Source of the DNA: Chloroflexota bacterium
GTDB lineage: Bacteria > Chloroflexota > Limnocylindria > Limnocylindrales > CSP1-4
Reading direction: 5' to 3'
DNA length: 53,812 nt
Assembly: GCA_005889475.1 (NCBI GenBank)
Contig: VBGT01000028.1
Span: 1-53,812, forward strand
Shown: in pieces, positions 35,888 through 45,186 of the stretch
Layout: each line of letters starts with the position of its first letter
Numbering within the stretch: the stretch's first letter is position 1
Program-made: the position numbers and the translations under genes
Notes under the pieces: model-generated
What the model was told of the DNA's origin: nothing
The model's input: only the letters and a program-made list of their open reading frames with translations
Databases searched by the model: none

Positions 35888-37339
35888 GTGACCGCGTCAC
35901 GTACCGAGCCGTCCAGCCGGACGGCGGCGGTTGTCCTGGCGGCGGGGCTCGGTACCCGCATGCGCTCGCGGACGCCCAAGATCCTCCATCCGCTGTGCGG
36001 GCGGCCCATGCTCGCCTACGTCCTCGACGCGTGGGACGAGGCGCTGGCCGAGCTCGATGGCACGGACGCCGGAGCTCCTTCTCCTGTCGTGGTGTACTCG
36101 CCCGCGACCGAGGCGATCCGCGAGGTCGTCGGCGAGCGTGGCCGGCTTGCCCTGCAGGACGTCCCGCGCGGCACCGGTGACGCGGTGCGTGCCGCGCTCG
36201 AGGAGCTGCCGCGGTCGGTCGAGGAGGTGCTCGTCCTGTCGGGCGACGTGCCGCTGGTGGCCGGCGAGCAGCTCGTCGCGGTCGTCGAGCAGCGGCGCCT
36301 CGACGATGCCGCGATCACCCTCGCATCGGTGTACGCCGCCGACCCGGCCGAGCTGGGCCGCGTGGTGCGCAGCGAGTTCGGCTCCGTCGAGCGCATCGTC
36401 GAGGCCCGCGACGCGACGGAGGAGGAGCTCGAGACGAACGAGGTCAACGCCGGCGTCTACGCGTTCGACGCCGCGTGGCTCCGGCGCCGCATCGAGACCC
36501 TCACGCCATCACCGTCCAACGGCGAGCTGTACCTGACCGAGCTCGTGCAGCTGGCCCGCGAGGACGGCCGGATCGTGAGCGCCGTCGGGTTCGACGACGA
36601 CGGCACGCTCGACGGCATCAACGACCGCAACCAGCTCGCCCAGGCCGAGTGGGCGCTCCGCGTCCGGATCAACGAGGCGCACATGCGCGCCGGCGTGACG
36701 ATGCGCGACCCCTCGACGGTGTACGTCGACCACGGGGTAAAGATCGCGACCGACGTCGTCCTCGATCCCGGCGTGATCCTCAACGGCTCGACCATGATCG
36801 GGGAGGGCAGCGTCATCGGCCCCGACACCACGATCGTCGACTCCGCCATCGGGCGTGACTGCAGCGTGCGCCGCAGCGTCATCGAGGGCTCCGTGGTCGA
36901 GGATGGGGCGAGCATCGGCCCGTACAGCCATCTCCGGTCGGGCAGCCACGTCGGCGCCGGGGCCGAGGTCGGCAACTACGCGGAGGTGAAGAACAGCCGC
37001 CTCGGCGCGCGGGTCAAGCAGCACCACATGAGCTACCTCGGCGACGCGGAGATCGGCGAGGGCACGAACGTCGGTGCGGGCACCATCACGGCCAACTGGG
37101 ACGGCGGCGCCAAGAACCGGACCCGGGTCGGCCGGAATGCCTTCCTCGGCGTGGACACGATGCTCGTCGCCCCGGTCGACGTCGGCGACGGGGCCATGAC
37201 CGGTGCCGGCGCGGTCGTCACGAAGGACGTGCCGCCCGGCAAGCTCGCGGTCGGGGTGCCGGCACGGATCCGCGAGCGACGGGCAAAGCCGGACGCGCCC
37301 ACCGGCGAGGCATCCCCCGCGACGACCTCGAGCTCATGA
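35888..37339 (+). CDS. glmU: Bifunctional GlcNAc-1-P uridyltransferase / GlcN-1-P acetyltransferase
   Basis: GlmU makes UDP-GlcNAc in two steps after GlmM. The N-terminal pyrophosphorylase domain (residues 15-240) has AAVVLAAGLGTRMRSRTPKIL, DVPRGTGDAVRAAL and NAGVYAFDAAWLRRR. The C-terminal left-handed beta-helix has hexapeptide repeats and ends with NYAEVKNSRLG, HHMSYLGDAEIGEGTNVGAG and the acetyltransferase motifs after it. It has 483 residues. GTG 35888 is favoured by the leaderless promoter and by removal of an unlikely 91-codon extension inside ridA. It overlaps the next gene by four bases. Confidence 0.95.
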   Translation: MTASRTEPSSRTAAVVLAAGLGTRMRSRTPKILHPLCGRPMLAYVLDAWDEALAELDGTDAGAPSPVVVYSPATEAIREVVGERGRLALQDVPRGTGDAVRAALEELPRSVEEVLVLSGDVPLVAGEQLVAVVEQRRLDDAAITLASVYAADPAELGRVVRSEFGSVERIVEARDATEEELETNEVNAGVYAFDAAWLRRRIETLTPSPSNGELYLTELVQLAREDGRIVSAVGFDDDGTLDGINDRNQLAQAEWALRVRINEAHMRAGVTMRDPSTVYVDHGVKIATDVVLDPGVILNGSTMIGEGSVIGPDTTIVDSAIGRDCSVRRSVIEGSVVEDGASIGPYSHLRSGSHVGAGAEVGNYAEVKNSRLGARVKQHHMSYLGDAEIGEGTNVGAGTITANWDGGAKNRTRVGRNAFLGVDTMLVAPVDVGDGAMTGAGAVVTKDVPPGKLAVGVPARIRERRAKPDAPTGEASPATTSSS

Positions 37340-38730
37340 GCTTCCCGCTGGGGGAGATCCTGTTCCTGGTCTTCCTGACCTTCCTCGAGGGCTTCTTCGT
37401 CGCGGCCGAGATCGCGCTCGTGTCGGTCCGTCGCAGCCGCATCGACCAGCTCGTCGAGGAGGGCCGGGCCAGCGCTCGCCGCGTCCGGCGCCTGATCGAC
37501 GACCCGGGCCGGTTCCTCGCCGTGGCCCAGATCGGGCTGACCATGATCGGCTTCTTCGCCTCCGCCTTCGCCGCGGTCAGCCTGGTCGACCGGCTGCAGA
37601 GCCTGCTCGAGAGCTTCGGGATGAATCCCGGCGCAGCAGGCGGTACCGCGCTCGTCGTCGTCACGATCATCCTGGCGCTGTTCACGATCATCTTCGCCGA
37701 GCTGATCCCGAAGTCGATCGCGCTCGCCAGCCCCGAGCGGTTCGCGCTGGTCCTGGCCCGCCCGATCGACTGGCTCGCGCGTGCCCTCGGGCCGCTGGTC
37801 GCGGTCATGAGCGGCATCACCCGTTGGGTGACTCGCTCGATCGGGGTCGACATGAACCAGGAGGCGGCGATCAGCGCCGACGAGCTGCGCCTCATCGTCG
37901 AGCGTGGCGGCGAGCAGGGCGTCCTCGAGGCCGAGGAAGAGCAGATGATCAACGCGGTCATCGAGCTCGGCGAGCGGCGCGTGCACGAGGTGATGGTCCC
38001 GCGCGTCGCGATCGCCTCCGTGGATGCCGACGCGACCCTCGAGCAGGCGATCGACCTCATCGTCGAGGTCGGTCACTCGCGCATCCCGGTCTACCACGAC
38101 TCGATCGACGAGATCGTGGGCATCCTCTACGCCAAGGACCTGCTGCCCTACCTGAAGCACGATGCAGGGGAGCGCCCGGCGCTGCGCAAGCTGCTCCGTC
38201 CGCCCGTTCTCGTCCCCGAGTCGATGACCGTCGACGACCTGCTCCACGAGTTCCAGCGGCGCAAGGTCCACATCGCCGTGGTCCTCGACGAGTACGGCGG
38301 GACGGCCGGCCTCGTCACGATCGAGGACCTGCTCGAGGAGATCGTCGGCGAGATCCAGGATGAGTACGACGTCGAGGAGCCGATGGTCGTCCGCCTGTCC
38401 GAGCACGAGGCGCGGGTCGATGGCCGGGCCGACGTCGACGAGCTGTTGGAACTGTTCGACCTCGACCTGGAGCTCGAGGACGCCGAGGAGTACGACACCG
38501 TCGGCGGCCTCGTCTACCACCGCATCGGTGGCGTGCCCGCACCGGGTGACTCGATCGACGTCGACGGATTGCGGCTGACGGTCGAGTCGACTGACGGGCG
38601 CCGCGTCGGCAAGGTGCTGATCACGCGCCAGGTCCCGAAGACACCACCGCCCGACGATGACGACGGCTCGACGGAACGGCGAGTGGAGCGGCCGGCGCGC
38701 AAGCCGGCGAGCACGAAGGCGAAGCGCTAG
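37336..38730 (+). CDS. CNNM/CorC-HlyC family membrane protein (hemolysin-like transporter)
   Basis: The 464-residue protein has an N-terminal DUF21 membrane domain with about four hydrophobic segments (LFLVFLTFLEGFFVAAEIALV, VVVTIILALFTIIFAELIPKS in parts). A CBS pair follows (RVHEVMVPRVAIASVDADAT, HIAVVLDEYGGTAGLVTIED), and then a CorC_HlyC domain at about 340-430 (YDTVGGLVYHRIGGVPAPGD). The family is linked to magnesium/cobalt or sodium transport, so the exact ion is unknown. A basic tail ends the protein. The ATG overlaps the glmU stop, so it belongs to that transcription unit. Confidence 0.88.
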   Translation: MSFPLGEILFLVFLTFLEGFFVAAEIALVSVRRSRIDQLVEEGRASARRVRRLIDDPGRFLAVAQIGLTMIGFFASAFAAVSLVDRLQSLLESFGMNPGAAGGTALVVVTIILALFTIIFAELIPKSIALASPERFALVLARPIDWLARALGPLVAVMSGITRWVTRSIGVDMNQEAAISADELRLIVERGGEQGVLEAEEEQMINAVIELGERRVHEVMVPRVAIASVDADATLEQAIDLIVEVGHSRIPVYHDSIDEIVGILYAKDLLPYLKHDAGERPALRKLLRPPVLVPESMTVDDLLHEFQRRKVHIAVVLDEYGGTAGLVTIEDLLEEIVGEIQDEYDVEEPMVVRLSEHEARVDGRADVDELLELFDLDLELEDAEEYDTVGGLVYHRIGGVPAPGDSIDVDGLRLTVESTDGRRVGKVLITRQVPKTPPPDDDDGSTERRVERPARKPASTKAKR

Positions 38731-38996
38731 ACGCCACGCGGCCCGGCGCCAGAGCTGCTTTTCCCTTGGCCCTCCGCTTTCCTCTTGGCTATCCGGCGGA
38801 TGCGCGTGGCCATAAGCAACTTCGACGAGGTTTGGCCCCTGCGAGCCCTTTCGTCGGCCAAATGCGCGTTGTGGCGAGCAAAGACGACGAGATTCGCCCC
38901 GTTTCGGGGGCGGTGAAGGTCGTACCTCGTCGTTGTTGCTCACCGGCGTGAGCAATCGGCGGTACATGGACGAACCGCGGGTTGCCCGAGGGAGTG
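38731..38996. repeat. Non-coding gap with three copies of a short repeat motif
   Basis: This 266-bp gap separates two convergent genes and looks less GC-rich than the coding DNA. Two imperfect direct copies of about 39 bases (38800-38838 and 38862-38900) share ATGCGCGT, AGCAA and CGACGAG at the same spacing, 62 bases apart. A third copy lies inverted at about 38917-38943 (reverse complement GAGCAACAACGACGAGG). CGCCCC and GGGGCG (38895-38912) can also pair. No gene is supported; a 61-codon track ORF here has no recognisable features. Confidence 0.55.
38936..38955. terminator. Candidate bidirectional terminator hairpin
   Basis: TTGCTCAC and GTGAGCAA form a perfect 8-bp stem with a CGGC loop. 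It lies between the convergent CNNM and polyprenyl synthase genes, where a shared terminator is expected. There is no T tract on either side, so the strength is uncertain. Part of the left arm belongs to the inverted copy of the repeat motif. Confidence 0.5.
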
Positions 38997-40016
38997 CTAG
39001 GCGCTAATCACCGAGGTGATGATCTCCTCGAGCCGGGCGCGCGGCTCGGGCTGGATCGTGCCCGTCGCGTCCAGCGCCGAGAGGGCGCGGTCGCGGTGCA
39101 GGCGCGCCTGATCGCGGGTGTAGGCGCGGGCGCCGGCGCGCTCGAGGATCTCGACGATCTCGGCCGTCTGCTCCGCGACGAGCCTGCCGTTCGCGTAGAG
39201 CGCCACGAGCCGCTCGCGGTCGGCGGGCGTCGCGTGCTCGAAGGCGTAGATGACCGGGAGCGTCTTCTTCTTGCGCGGCACGTCGGACGCTTCCTTGCCG
39301 GTGGCCCGCTCGGGGCCCCAGATGCCAAGCAGGTCGTCGTTGAGCTGGAAGGCGATGCCGAGGTCCCAGCCGAAGGCCCGGTAGCGGTCGATGACCGCCT
39401 CGTCGTCGGTCGCCAGGACAGCGCCCGCCTCGATCGAGGCCGAGATGAGCGCCGCGGTCTTGCGCCCGATCATGTCGAAGTACAGCTCGACCGACAGCCC
39501 GTCGTCGTGCTCGGCCATCCAGATGTCGAGGTACTGGCCCTCGCACAAAGCGACACACGTCTCGTCGTAGAGGCGCATCAGCCGGAGCACGGTTCGGTCG
39601 GGGAAGCCAAGGTCAGTCAGGCGATGGAGCGCGATCCGGCTCAGGCTGAAGAGCATGTCGCCGGTGTTGATCGCCTGCGGGACGCCGTGGAGCGCCCAGA
39701 GGGTCGGCCGGTGGCGTCGCTCGCGGTCCTCGTCCTCGATGTCGTCGTGGACGAGGCTGAAGTTGTGCCCGAGCTCGACTGCCGCGGCGCCCGGGAGCGC
39801 GCGCCGGTGGTCGCCGGTGATCGAGGCGTAGGCAAGGAGGCCGAGCAGCGGCCGCATCCGCTTGCCGGTCGAACCGGAGCCGTCCAGCCCGAGGTGGTAG
39901 CGGCACATCTCGTAGACGCCGGCGGTCGCGGGATCGCTGCCCTGGACGATGCGCAGGATCTCCGCCTCGGTGTCGGCGATGAGCTGGGCGATGTCCGGGC
40001 TGGTCGTGAGCGCCAT
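38997..40016 (-). CDS. Polyprenyl diphosphate synthase (farnesyl/geranylgeranyl type)
   Basis: The enzyme condenses isopentenyl diphosphate with an allylic diphosphate. The 339-residue protein has GKRMRPLLGLLAYA, the first Asp-rich motif FSLVHDDIEDEDRERRHRPT, and the second region IAFQLNDDLLGIWGPERATGKE. Product length cannot be told from the sequence. It uses IspE-pathway building blocks. ATG at 40016 (or GTG three bases upstream) is favoured by a TACACT box eight bases before it; the track ORF extends into the divergent recO promoter region and beyond. Confidence 0.9.
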   Translation of the reverse strand: MALTTSPDIAQLIADTEAEILRIVQGSDPATAGVYEMCRYHLGLDGSGSTGKRMRPLLGLLAYASITGDHRRALPGAAAVELGHNFSLVHDDIEDEDRERRHRPTLWALHGVPQAINTGDMLFSLSRIALHRLTDLGFPDRTVLRLMRLYDETCVALCEGQYLDIWMAEHDDGLSVELYFDMIGRKTAALISASIEAGAVLATDDEAVIDRYRAFGWDLGIAFQLNDDLLGIWGPERATGKEASDVPRKKKTLPVIYAFEHATPADRERLVALYANGRLVAEQTAEIVEILERAGARAYTRDQARLHRDRALSALDATGTIQPEPRARLEEIITSVISA

Positions 40017-40024
40017 CACGGCGG

Positions 40025-40030
40025 AGTGTA
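40025..40030 (-). promoter_or_regulatory. Candidate leaderless -10 box of the polyprenyl synthase gene
   Basis: On the minus strand TACACT stands eight bases before ATG 40016 (five before the in-frame GTG). No ribosome binding site is seen. It lies back to back with the recO promoter, 61 bases away. Confidence 0.55.
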
Positions 40031-40068
40031 GCCCGGGCGGCACAAACGTGCGCGGCGGAAGTAGCGGG

Positions 40069-40097
40069 TTCGGTGGGATGGCGAGTCGGTGTACCGT
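40069..40097 (+). promoter_or_regulatory. Candidate leaderless promoter of recO
   Basis: TTCGGT (40069-40074) and TACCGT (40092-40097) are 17 bases apart, and the recO GTG starts six bases after the -10. No Shine-Dalgarno sequence exists. Confidence 0.55.
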
Positions 40098-40103
40098 GGC
40101 CTC

Positions 40104-40880
40104 GTGACCGTGCCGCGCCGTTACGTCACCGACGCCATCGTGCTGTCGCGCTTCGACTACGGCGAGGCAGATCGGATCCTGACCCTCATGACGCCCTCGG
40201 GCGGCAAGGTCAAGGCGATCGCGAAAGGGATCCGCCGGCAGAAGTCCCGGATCGGGGGCAGCCTCGAGCCGTTCGCGGAGCTCCGCGTGGCGCTCGCGAT
40301 GGGCCGGAACTTCGAGATCGTCACCCAGGTTTCCGTCGTCCATCCGTGGTTGAACCTCCGCGACAACCTCGTGTCGTTCGGGACGGCGTCGTACCTCGCG
40401 GAGCTCGCTGACGGGACGCTCGAGGAGCGACACGCCTCCGAGTCGGTGTACGTGCTGCTCAAGCGGGCGTACGAGATCCTCGACGCCGGGATGGCGCCGG
40501 GACGGGTTGCCCGCTGGTTCGAGATGCATCTCGCCGACGAGCTCGGGGTGCGTCCCGAGGTCGATCGCTGCGTCGAGTGCGGCCGGCTCCTCGAGGCCGA
40601 CGAGCGCTACCGCTGGATGCCGCCGCTCGGTGGCGTGCTGTGCGAGCGCTGCCCGGGCCCGCCATTCGAGCGGGCGGGACTGACGCTCGAGGCGCTGAAG
40701 CTGCTCAAGGCATACCAGCGGCTCGACGTCGAGGCGCTCGCCGCGCTGCGCGTCCGGCCCGAGACCGAGCGCGAAGTCGAGATTGCGATGCGCGAGTTCC
40801 TCGCCTTCTCGCTCGACCGCAAGCCGCGTTCCCTTGCCTTCCTCGACGAGATCCGAGCCGGGGCCCTCAGCGCTACGTGA
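40104..40880 (+). CDS. recO: DNA repair protein RecO
   Basis: RecO loads RecA onto SSB-coated gaps together with RecF and RecR. The 258-residue protein has the N-terminal OB fold (TDAIVLSRFDYGEADRILTLMT and GSLEPFAELRVALAMGRN, recognised as blocks). It also has the C-terminal zinc site with two CxxC pairs (CVEC and CERC). GTG 40104 is chosen over the track's 40089 because the -10 box lies between the two. The 3' end overlaps a small convergent gene by eight bases. Confidence 0.92.
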   Translation: MTVPRRYVTDAIVLSRFDYGEADRILTLMTPSGGKVKAIAKGIRRQKSRIGGSLEPFAELRVALAMGRNFEIVTQVSVVHPWLNLRDNLVSFGTASYLAELADGTLEERHASESVYVLLKRAYEILDAGMAPGRVARWFEMHLADELGVRPEVDRCVECGRLLEADERYRWMPPLGGVLCERCPGPPFERAGLTLEALKLLKAYQRLDVEALAALRVRPETEREVEIAMREFLAFSLDRKPRSLAFLDEIRAGALSAT

Positions 40881-40986
40881 TCGGTGGGCCGAAGGCCAGC
40901 CAGCCGATGCCCGCCAGGATCATGAGCAGGGAGATCGCGAGGAACACGATCATCCACGGCAGCGTGCCCTCGGCCCGTTCGGTCAT
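40873..40986 (-). CDS. Small single-pass membrane protein (37 aa, not in ORF track)
   Basis: The ORF encodes MTERAEGTLPWMIVFLAISL followed by LMILAGIGWLAFGPPIT. A single 23-residue hydrophobic helix fills the middle, with a short acidic N-terminus that should face the cytoplasm or the outside depending on charge. It starts with ATG with GGGG five bases upstream and overlaps the recO end convergently. The clean membrane helix, unlike translations of other frames here, is the main support. The function is unknown. Confidence 0.5.
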   Translation of the reverse strand: MTERAEGTLPWMIVFLAISLLMILAGIGWLAFGPPIT

Positions 40987-41038
40987 CACGCCCCGGTAGA
41001 CGCCCGAGCGCGCCAAAGGTTACGGGCGGCTCCTCGCT

Positions 41039-42925
41039 TCAACGGCGCGTGGTGAAGCTCACGCTCACATTCTCGACCGGCGCCCCGTCGAGCCCGGTGA
41101 CCCCCGAGACCTCGAACACGAATGTCGCCGTGCCGTGGAGGCGTCCACGCGGCCGGAAGGTCAGGGTGTGGGTCGTGTCGTTGTAGCTGACCGAGCCCTG
41201 CGTCACGACGGGCAGACCCTGCTGCCGCAGCAGGACGGTCGCACCTGAGACGTCCACGCTGTCGGAGTAGGTGACCGACGGGAGCACCGTTCGTGCCACG
41301 CCTGTAGCGCCGTCCGCGGGACTCGTACTCAACACGATTGCCCCCGCCGGCAAGCGGATGACACCCGCCTCGTCCGGGTCCGTCGTATTGCCGTTGGGGT
41401 TCCACCAGAAGGTCCCAACGTAGTCGCCGCCGTCCGGCGGGTCCGCACCCGCGTTGTATTCCCCCGCGCTCAAGCCGCGAATCGTGTAGTTGCCATCGCC
41501 ATCGGTGGAGGCGCTTGCTGCAAATTGGTGGTCCGTCTTCGAGGCGGAAACGTTTGCATTGGCGATCGGCTCACCGAGAGGTCCGCTGATGTGACCCGAG
41601 ATGGTGAACCCAGCGGGGACCACGACGTCGCGTGTCACATCGCTGCCAGAGACCACGATCGCATCGGCGTCGTCGACGTTCGACGACACACCCGTTGCGG
41701 TCACGTATCCGTCCTCATGCTCGAACGCGACCACGTACTCGGTGTACGCACCGTTTGGAAGATTCCAGAACGCGTACGACCCGCCGGCTCGGAGCGATGA
41801 TGACGCGCACCCGCCATCGCCGCAAAGGTTGATCGAGCCGTGCACGTCGAGTCCGTCGTCGCCCGTGAGGTGGCCGGTGATGCTGGGCGTGACGGGAACG
41901 GACAGATTCAAGCCAGTCACGTCACCGCCGCTCATGTCGATGTCGACAGCGCTGGATTGGTCGATGCTCAGAATCGTCGTGCCGTCGTAGACGCCGAGCG
42001 GAAACTGAACGTCAAGACCCTGGCCTTCGCCCTCTTCGACCAGGAGCTGCACTGGCTGGTCCGGCCAGAGCGCGGGGATTTGGTAATCGCCGTTCGGCGC
42101 GGTATCGAGGGAGTACCCGGCCGCCGAGTTCAGCGCCACGACCCTGGCCGGACGCGTCAGCCCGCCGATGTTCCCCGACAGCGTGTTCCCCGCCACGAGC
42201 GCGACGTCCTTGCCGTTGAGGTCGCCACTGACTTCGAACTACTCTCCACGGTAGCCTTCGACAACGGTGCCCCCATCGACCGGGCCAGGCATGAAGTTCG
42301 AGTCGATCGGCGGCCGGACGAACACGGTGAAGAACCCTGGCGCCAGCCCGCCGACGGCGAAATGCCCGGTGACGTCCGTATCGGTCGACCCGCCGCTACC
42401 GGTCCCGTTCACATCGACCTCGACGTCCGCCACGGGATCGACGCCATCGCTCACCGTGCCCGAGACGATGAAACCGGTTGCGAGCTTGATATCGATCCCG
42501 GTCGTGTTGCCTGCGACGACAAAGGGCGTGGCAAGAGCGGGATCGGTCGTGCTGGTCGGGCTCGCGTAGTAGGTGTTCAGGTGGTTGTGTGGGCTATCAC
42601 CATTCGCGAGCGCGAAGTACGTCCCAGCGACAACCCCGTGGATCGTGAACGTACCGTCAGCGGCAGTCGTGACGGAGCCGCCGCAGGACGTGGGATCGTC
42701 CGTGCAGACGCCGACAGCGATGCCGGCGACGCCGATGTCGCTCGCGTCGGTGATCGTCCCGGACACAGTGAAGCCCGTTGGGAACGAGAAATCGATGCCC
42801 TCGGCGCCCGCCGAGGTCGCGGCGACGGGCGTGACAATGCCAGCCTGGAGGACCGCGGCGATGCTGAGCGCGATCAGCAAGCGGCGACCGCGGACGGGCG
42901 CCATGCGCCCAATGAGGCTGGACAC
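41039..42925 (-). pseudogene. Secreted multi-domain protein with carboxypeptidase-regulatory-like repeats, split by one in-frame TAG
   Basis: Two track ORFs lie in one frame, separated only by TAG at 42239-42241 (codon 229), and together give 628 residues. A signal peptide is clear (LLIALSIAAVLQAGIVTPVAA). Several beta-sandwich repeats of the CarboxypepD_reg type follow (FTVSGTITDASDIGVAGIAV, FIVSGTVSDGVDPVADVEV, FTISGHISGPLGEPIANANV). A C-terminal Ig-like domain begins STSPADGATGVARTVLPSVT. The GTG at 42925 has a strong GGGAGG ribosome binding site. Codon use is less GC-biased than in neighbours, hinting at transfer. It may serve in adhesion or surface structure. The stop may be an assembly error. 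Confidence 0.75.
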
Positions 42926-43142
42926 GAAACCCTCCCTGCCCCGACATCCCGAAGCGCGGGCGTCCTGGACGCGGCAAGTATGCATGGGTGGCCTTCGGCG
43001 ATTCGCAAGACGCAGGTCCATCGCGGGATCGGCGCCGCCGTCCCTCCGTCCGCGCGGAGCCCCAACGTCCGCCTGTTAGCATTCGCCGCCCGACGCAGCC
43101 GCGACCGTCCCTTCCACCGCCGGTCGCCCATGGGAGTCCCGT

Positions 43143-44549
43143 GTGTTGACGCACCCCCCGAGCACTGACCCCGGTCCGTCCGTGGCCGATCTCGACACGA
43201 TCGTGTCGCTCGCGAAGCGACGCGGCTTCGTGTACCCGAGCTCGGAGATCTACGGCGGGATCAATGCCGTGTGGGACTACGGGCCGCTCGGGGTCGAGCT
43301 GAAGAACAACGTCAAGCGCGCCTGGTGGCGGGCGAACGTCCAGGAGCGTGACGACGTCGTCGGGCTGGACGCCGGGATCCTGATGCATCCCCGGGTGTGG
43401 GTGGCCTCGGGCCATGTCGGGAGCTTCAGCGACCCGCTGGTCGAGTGCGCCACCGACCACCGCCGGTTCCGGCTCGACGAGCTGCCCGGTGCCGAACATT
43501 TGAGCGCCGCCGACCTGCGCGATCCGAACGTCGTCGAGCGGCTCGGCCTGAAGTGCCCGGTCGACGGTGGCCCGCTGTCGGCCCCGCGGCGGTTCAACCT
43601 GATGTTCAAGACGCACATGGGGCCGGTCGAGGACGAGGGCGCGCTGATCTATCTGCGGCCCGAGACGGCGCAGGGCTCGTACGTCAACTTCAAGAACGTC
43701 CAGCAGAGCTCGCGCAAGAAGATCCCGTTCGGCATCGCCCAGATCGGCAAGTCCTTCCGCAACGAGATCAGCCCCGGCAACTTCGTCTTCCGCATGCGCG
43801 AGTTCGAGCAGATGGAGCTGCAGTACTTCGTCCGGCCCGGCGAGCCCGCGACCGAGGCCTTCGAGGCGTGGCTGCCCGCACGCCGTGCCTGGTACGAGCG
43901 CCTGGGCGTGACCCCGGCGCGGATCCGCACGCGCGAGCACGGGCCCGACGAGCTGGCCCACTATGCCAAGAAGGCGGTCGACCTCGAGTACCGCTTCCCG
44001 TTCGGCTGGAAGGAGCTCGAGGGCCTCCATAACCGGGGCGACTTCGACCTGTCGCAGCACGCGCAGCACTCCGGCGAGAATCTCGAGTACTTCGACCCGG
44101 CGACCGAGGAGAAGTTCCTGCCGTGGGTCGTCGAGACGGCGGCCGGTGCCGATCGAGCGGCATTCACCTTCCTGATCGACGCGTACCGCGAGGAGGAGGT
44201 CCGGGGCGAGACCCGCGTCGTCCTCGGGCTGCACCCGGAGCTCGCGCCATACAAGGTGGCCGTCCTCCCGCTGCTCAAGAAGCGGCCCGAGATCGTCGAG
44301 CTGGCTCATCGGCTTCGCGACGACCTCGCCAAAGATCTCATGGCGGTCTACGACGACACCGCGGCGATCGGCAAGCTGTATCGGCGCCAGGACGAGATCG
44401 GCACGCCGTGGTGCGTCACGATCGACGTCGAGTCCCTGGAGGACGGCGCGGCCACGATCCGCGATCGCGATGCGATGACCCAGGACCGCATCCCACTCGA
44501 CAACATCAAGCGAACCATCCTCGACCGCATGGCCGCCGCTCGCGGCTAG
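43143..44549 (+). CDS. glyS: Glycyl-tRNA synthetase, dimeric (alpha2) type
   Basis: This class II synthetase charges tRNA-Gly. The 468-residue protein has the start [20 protein letters not shown]-like region (here [20 protein letters not shown]), motif 2 with [30 protein letters not shown], and the anticodon-binding end [17 protein letters not shown]. It is the single-chain type found in Actinobacteria, Thermus and Chloroflexota. The 217-bp region upstream, shared with the divergent secreted protein, contains TAGCAT (43077-43082) as a possible -10. GTG 43143 is the chosen start. Confidence 0.96.
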   Translation: MLTHPPSTDPGPSVADLDTIVSLAKRRGFVYPSSEIYGGINAVWDYGPLGVELKNNVKRAWWRANVQERDDVVGLDAGILMHPRVWVASGHVGSFSDPLVECATDHRRFRLDELPGAEHLSAADLRDPNVVERLGLKCPVDGGPLSAPRRFNLMFKTHMGPVEDEGALIYLRPETAQGSYVNFKNVQQSSRKKIPFGIAQIGKSFRNEISPGNFVFRMREFEQMELQYFVRPGEPATEAFEAWLPARRAWYERLGVTPARIRTREHGPDELAHYAKKAVDLEYRFPFGWKELEGLHNRGDFDLSQHAQHSGENLEYFDPATEEKFLPWVVETAAGADRAAFTFLIDAYREEEVRGETRVVLGLHPELAPYKVAVLPLLKKRPEIVELAHRLRDDLAKDLMAVYDDTAAIGKLYRRQDEIGTPWCVTIDVESLEDGAATIRDRDAMTQDRIPLDNIKRTILDRMAAARG

Positions 44550-44552
44550 ACT
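44547..44552 (+). promoter_or_regulatory. Candidate -10 box at the glyS stop codon
   Basis: TAGACT overlaps the glyS TAG. A transcript from here would have an 18-base leader with a strong GGAGGAGG ribosome binding site (44562-44569) before the GTG of the AA_synth gene. This could make the catabolic cluster independent of glyS. No firm -35 is seen. Confidence 0.35.
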
Positions 44553-44576
44553 CGCCGGATCGGAGGAGGTGTCGGC

Positions 44577-45149
44577 GTGGCCGTGACGATCCGGAAGTGG
44601 GCGACGTTCGTCGAGGAGATCCACGAGGAGGGCGGCAAGCCCCTCGCGAGGCCGCTGCGCAAGGCCGCCGTCGCCGTCGTCGTCAAGAATCCCTACGCCG
44701 GCAAGAACGGCGACGACCTCACCGAGCTCATCGACTTCGGCGAGTACCTCGGCGACGAGCTGACCCGCCGCGCTCAGGAAGCGCTCGGCACACCGGTCGA
44801 GGCCTACGGCAAGGGCGGCATCGTGGGCGAGGCGGGCGAGCTCGAGCAGATCGCCGCCTGCCTGCACCCGAAGTTCGGGGCGCCGACGCGGACCCGTGTC
44901 GGCGGGGTCTCGATCCTGCCCTCGGTCAAGAAGCGCGGCGCGATGGGCGCCACCCTCGACATCCCGGTCCACCACATCAAGGCGATGCTCGTGCGCTCGC
45001 ACTTCGACGCGATGGAGATCCGGGTTCCCGACGCGCCGGCCGCCGACGAGCTGCTGCTCGCGCTCGCGGTCACCGACGGCGGCCGGCCGCACGCCCGCGT
45101 GGGCGGGCTCAAGGCCGAGGACGCAGTCGGTGAGGACGGGCTGCACTAG
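44577..45149 (+). CDS. Amino acid synthesis (AA_synth, DUF1185) family protein
   Basis: The 190-residue protein has the family pattern I recognise: TIRKWATFVEEIHEEGGKPL, then AAVAVVVKNPYAGKNGDDL, VEAYGKGGIVGEAGELEQIAA and the end DIPVHHIKAMLVRSHFDAME. The family is known mainly from structures without an established reaction, despite its name. It has a GGAGGAGG ribosome binding site and is followed 37 bases later by the enamidase gene. It probably works on the same substrate class as the neighbouring hydrolase and hydroxylase, but this is inference. Confidence 0.8.
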   Translation: MAVTIRKWATFVEEIHEEGGKPLARPLRKAAVAVVVKNPYAGKNGDDLTELIDFGEYLGDELTRRAQEALGTPVEAYGKGGIVGEAGELEQIAACLHPKFGAPTRTRVGGVSILPSVKKRGAMGATLDIPVHHIKAMLVRSHFDAMEIRVPDAPAADELLLALAVTDGGRPHARVGGLKAEDAVGEDGLH

Positions 45150-45186
45150 ATACTCGAGGGCAGCCGGGAGGCGCGGGCGAAATTCG

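Noticed and set aside
38800-38943. CRISPR-like array
   Set aside because: Only two direct copies plus one inverted copy, with mismatches and no regular spacers; no cas genes nearby.
38766-38951. 61-codon plus-strand ORF in the gap after the CNNM gene
   Set aside because: It has no ribosome binding site or known motif, and it overlaps the repeat copies and hairpin, which better explain the sequence.
32920-42241. Stop-codon reassignment (TAG as Tyr, TGA as Ser) as an explanation of the interrupted genes
   Set aside because: Many well-defined genes in the window end correctly at TAG or TGA (for example rplB, rpsS and rpsN at TAG, rplC and rpsC at TGA), so the standard code is in use.
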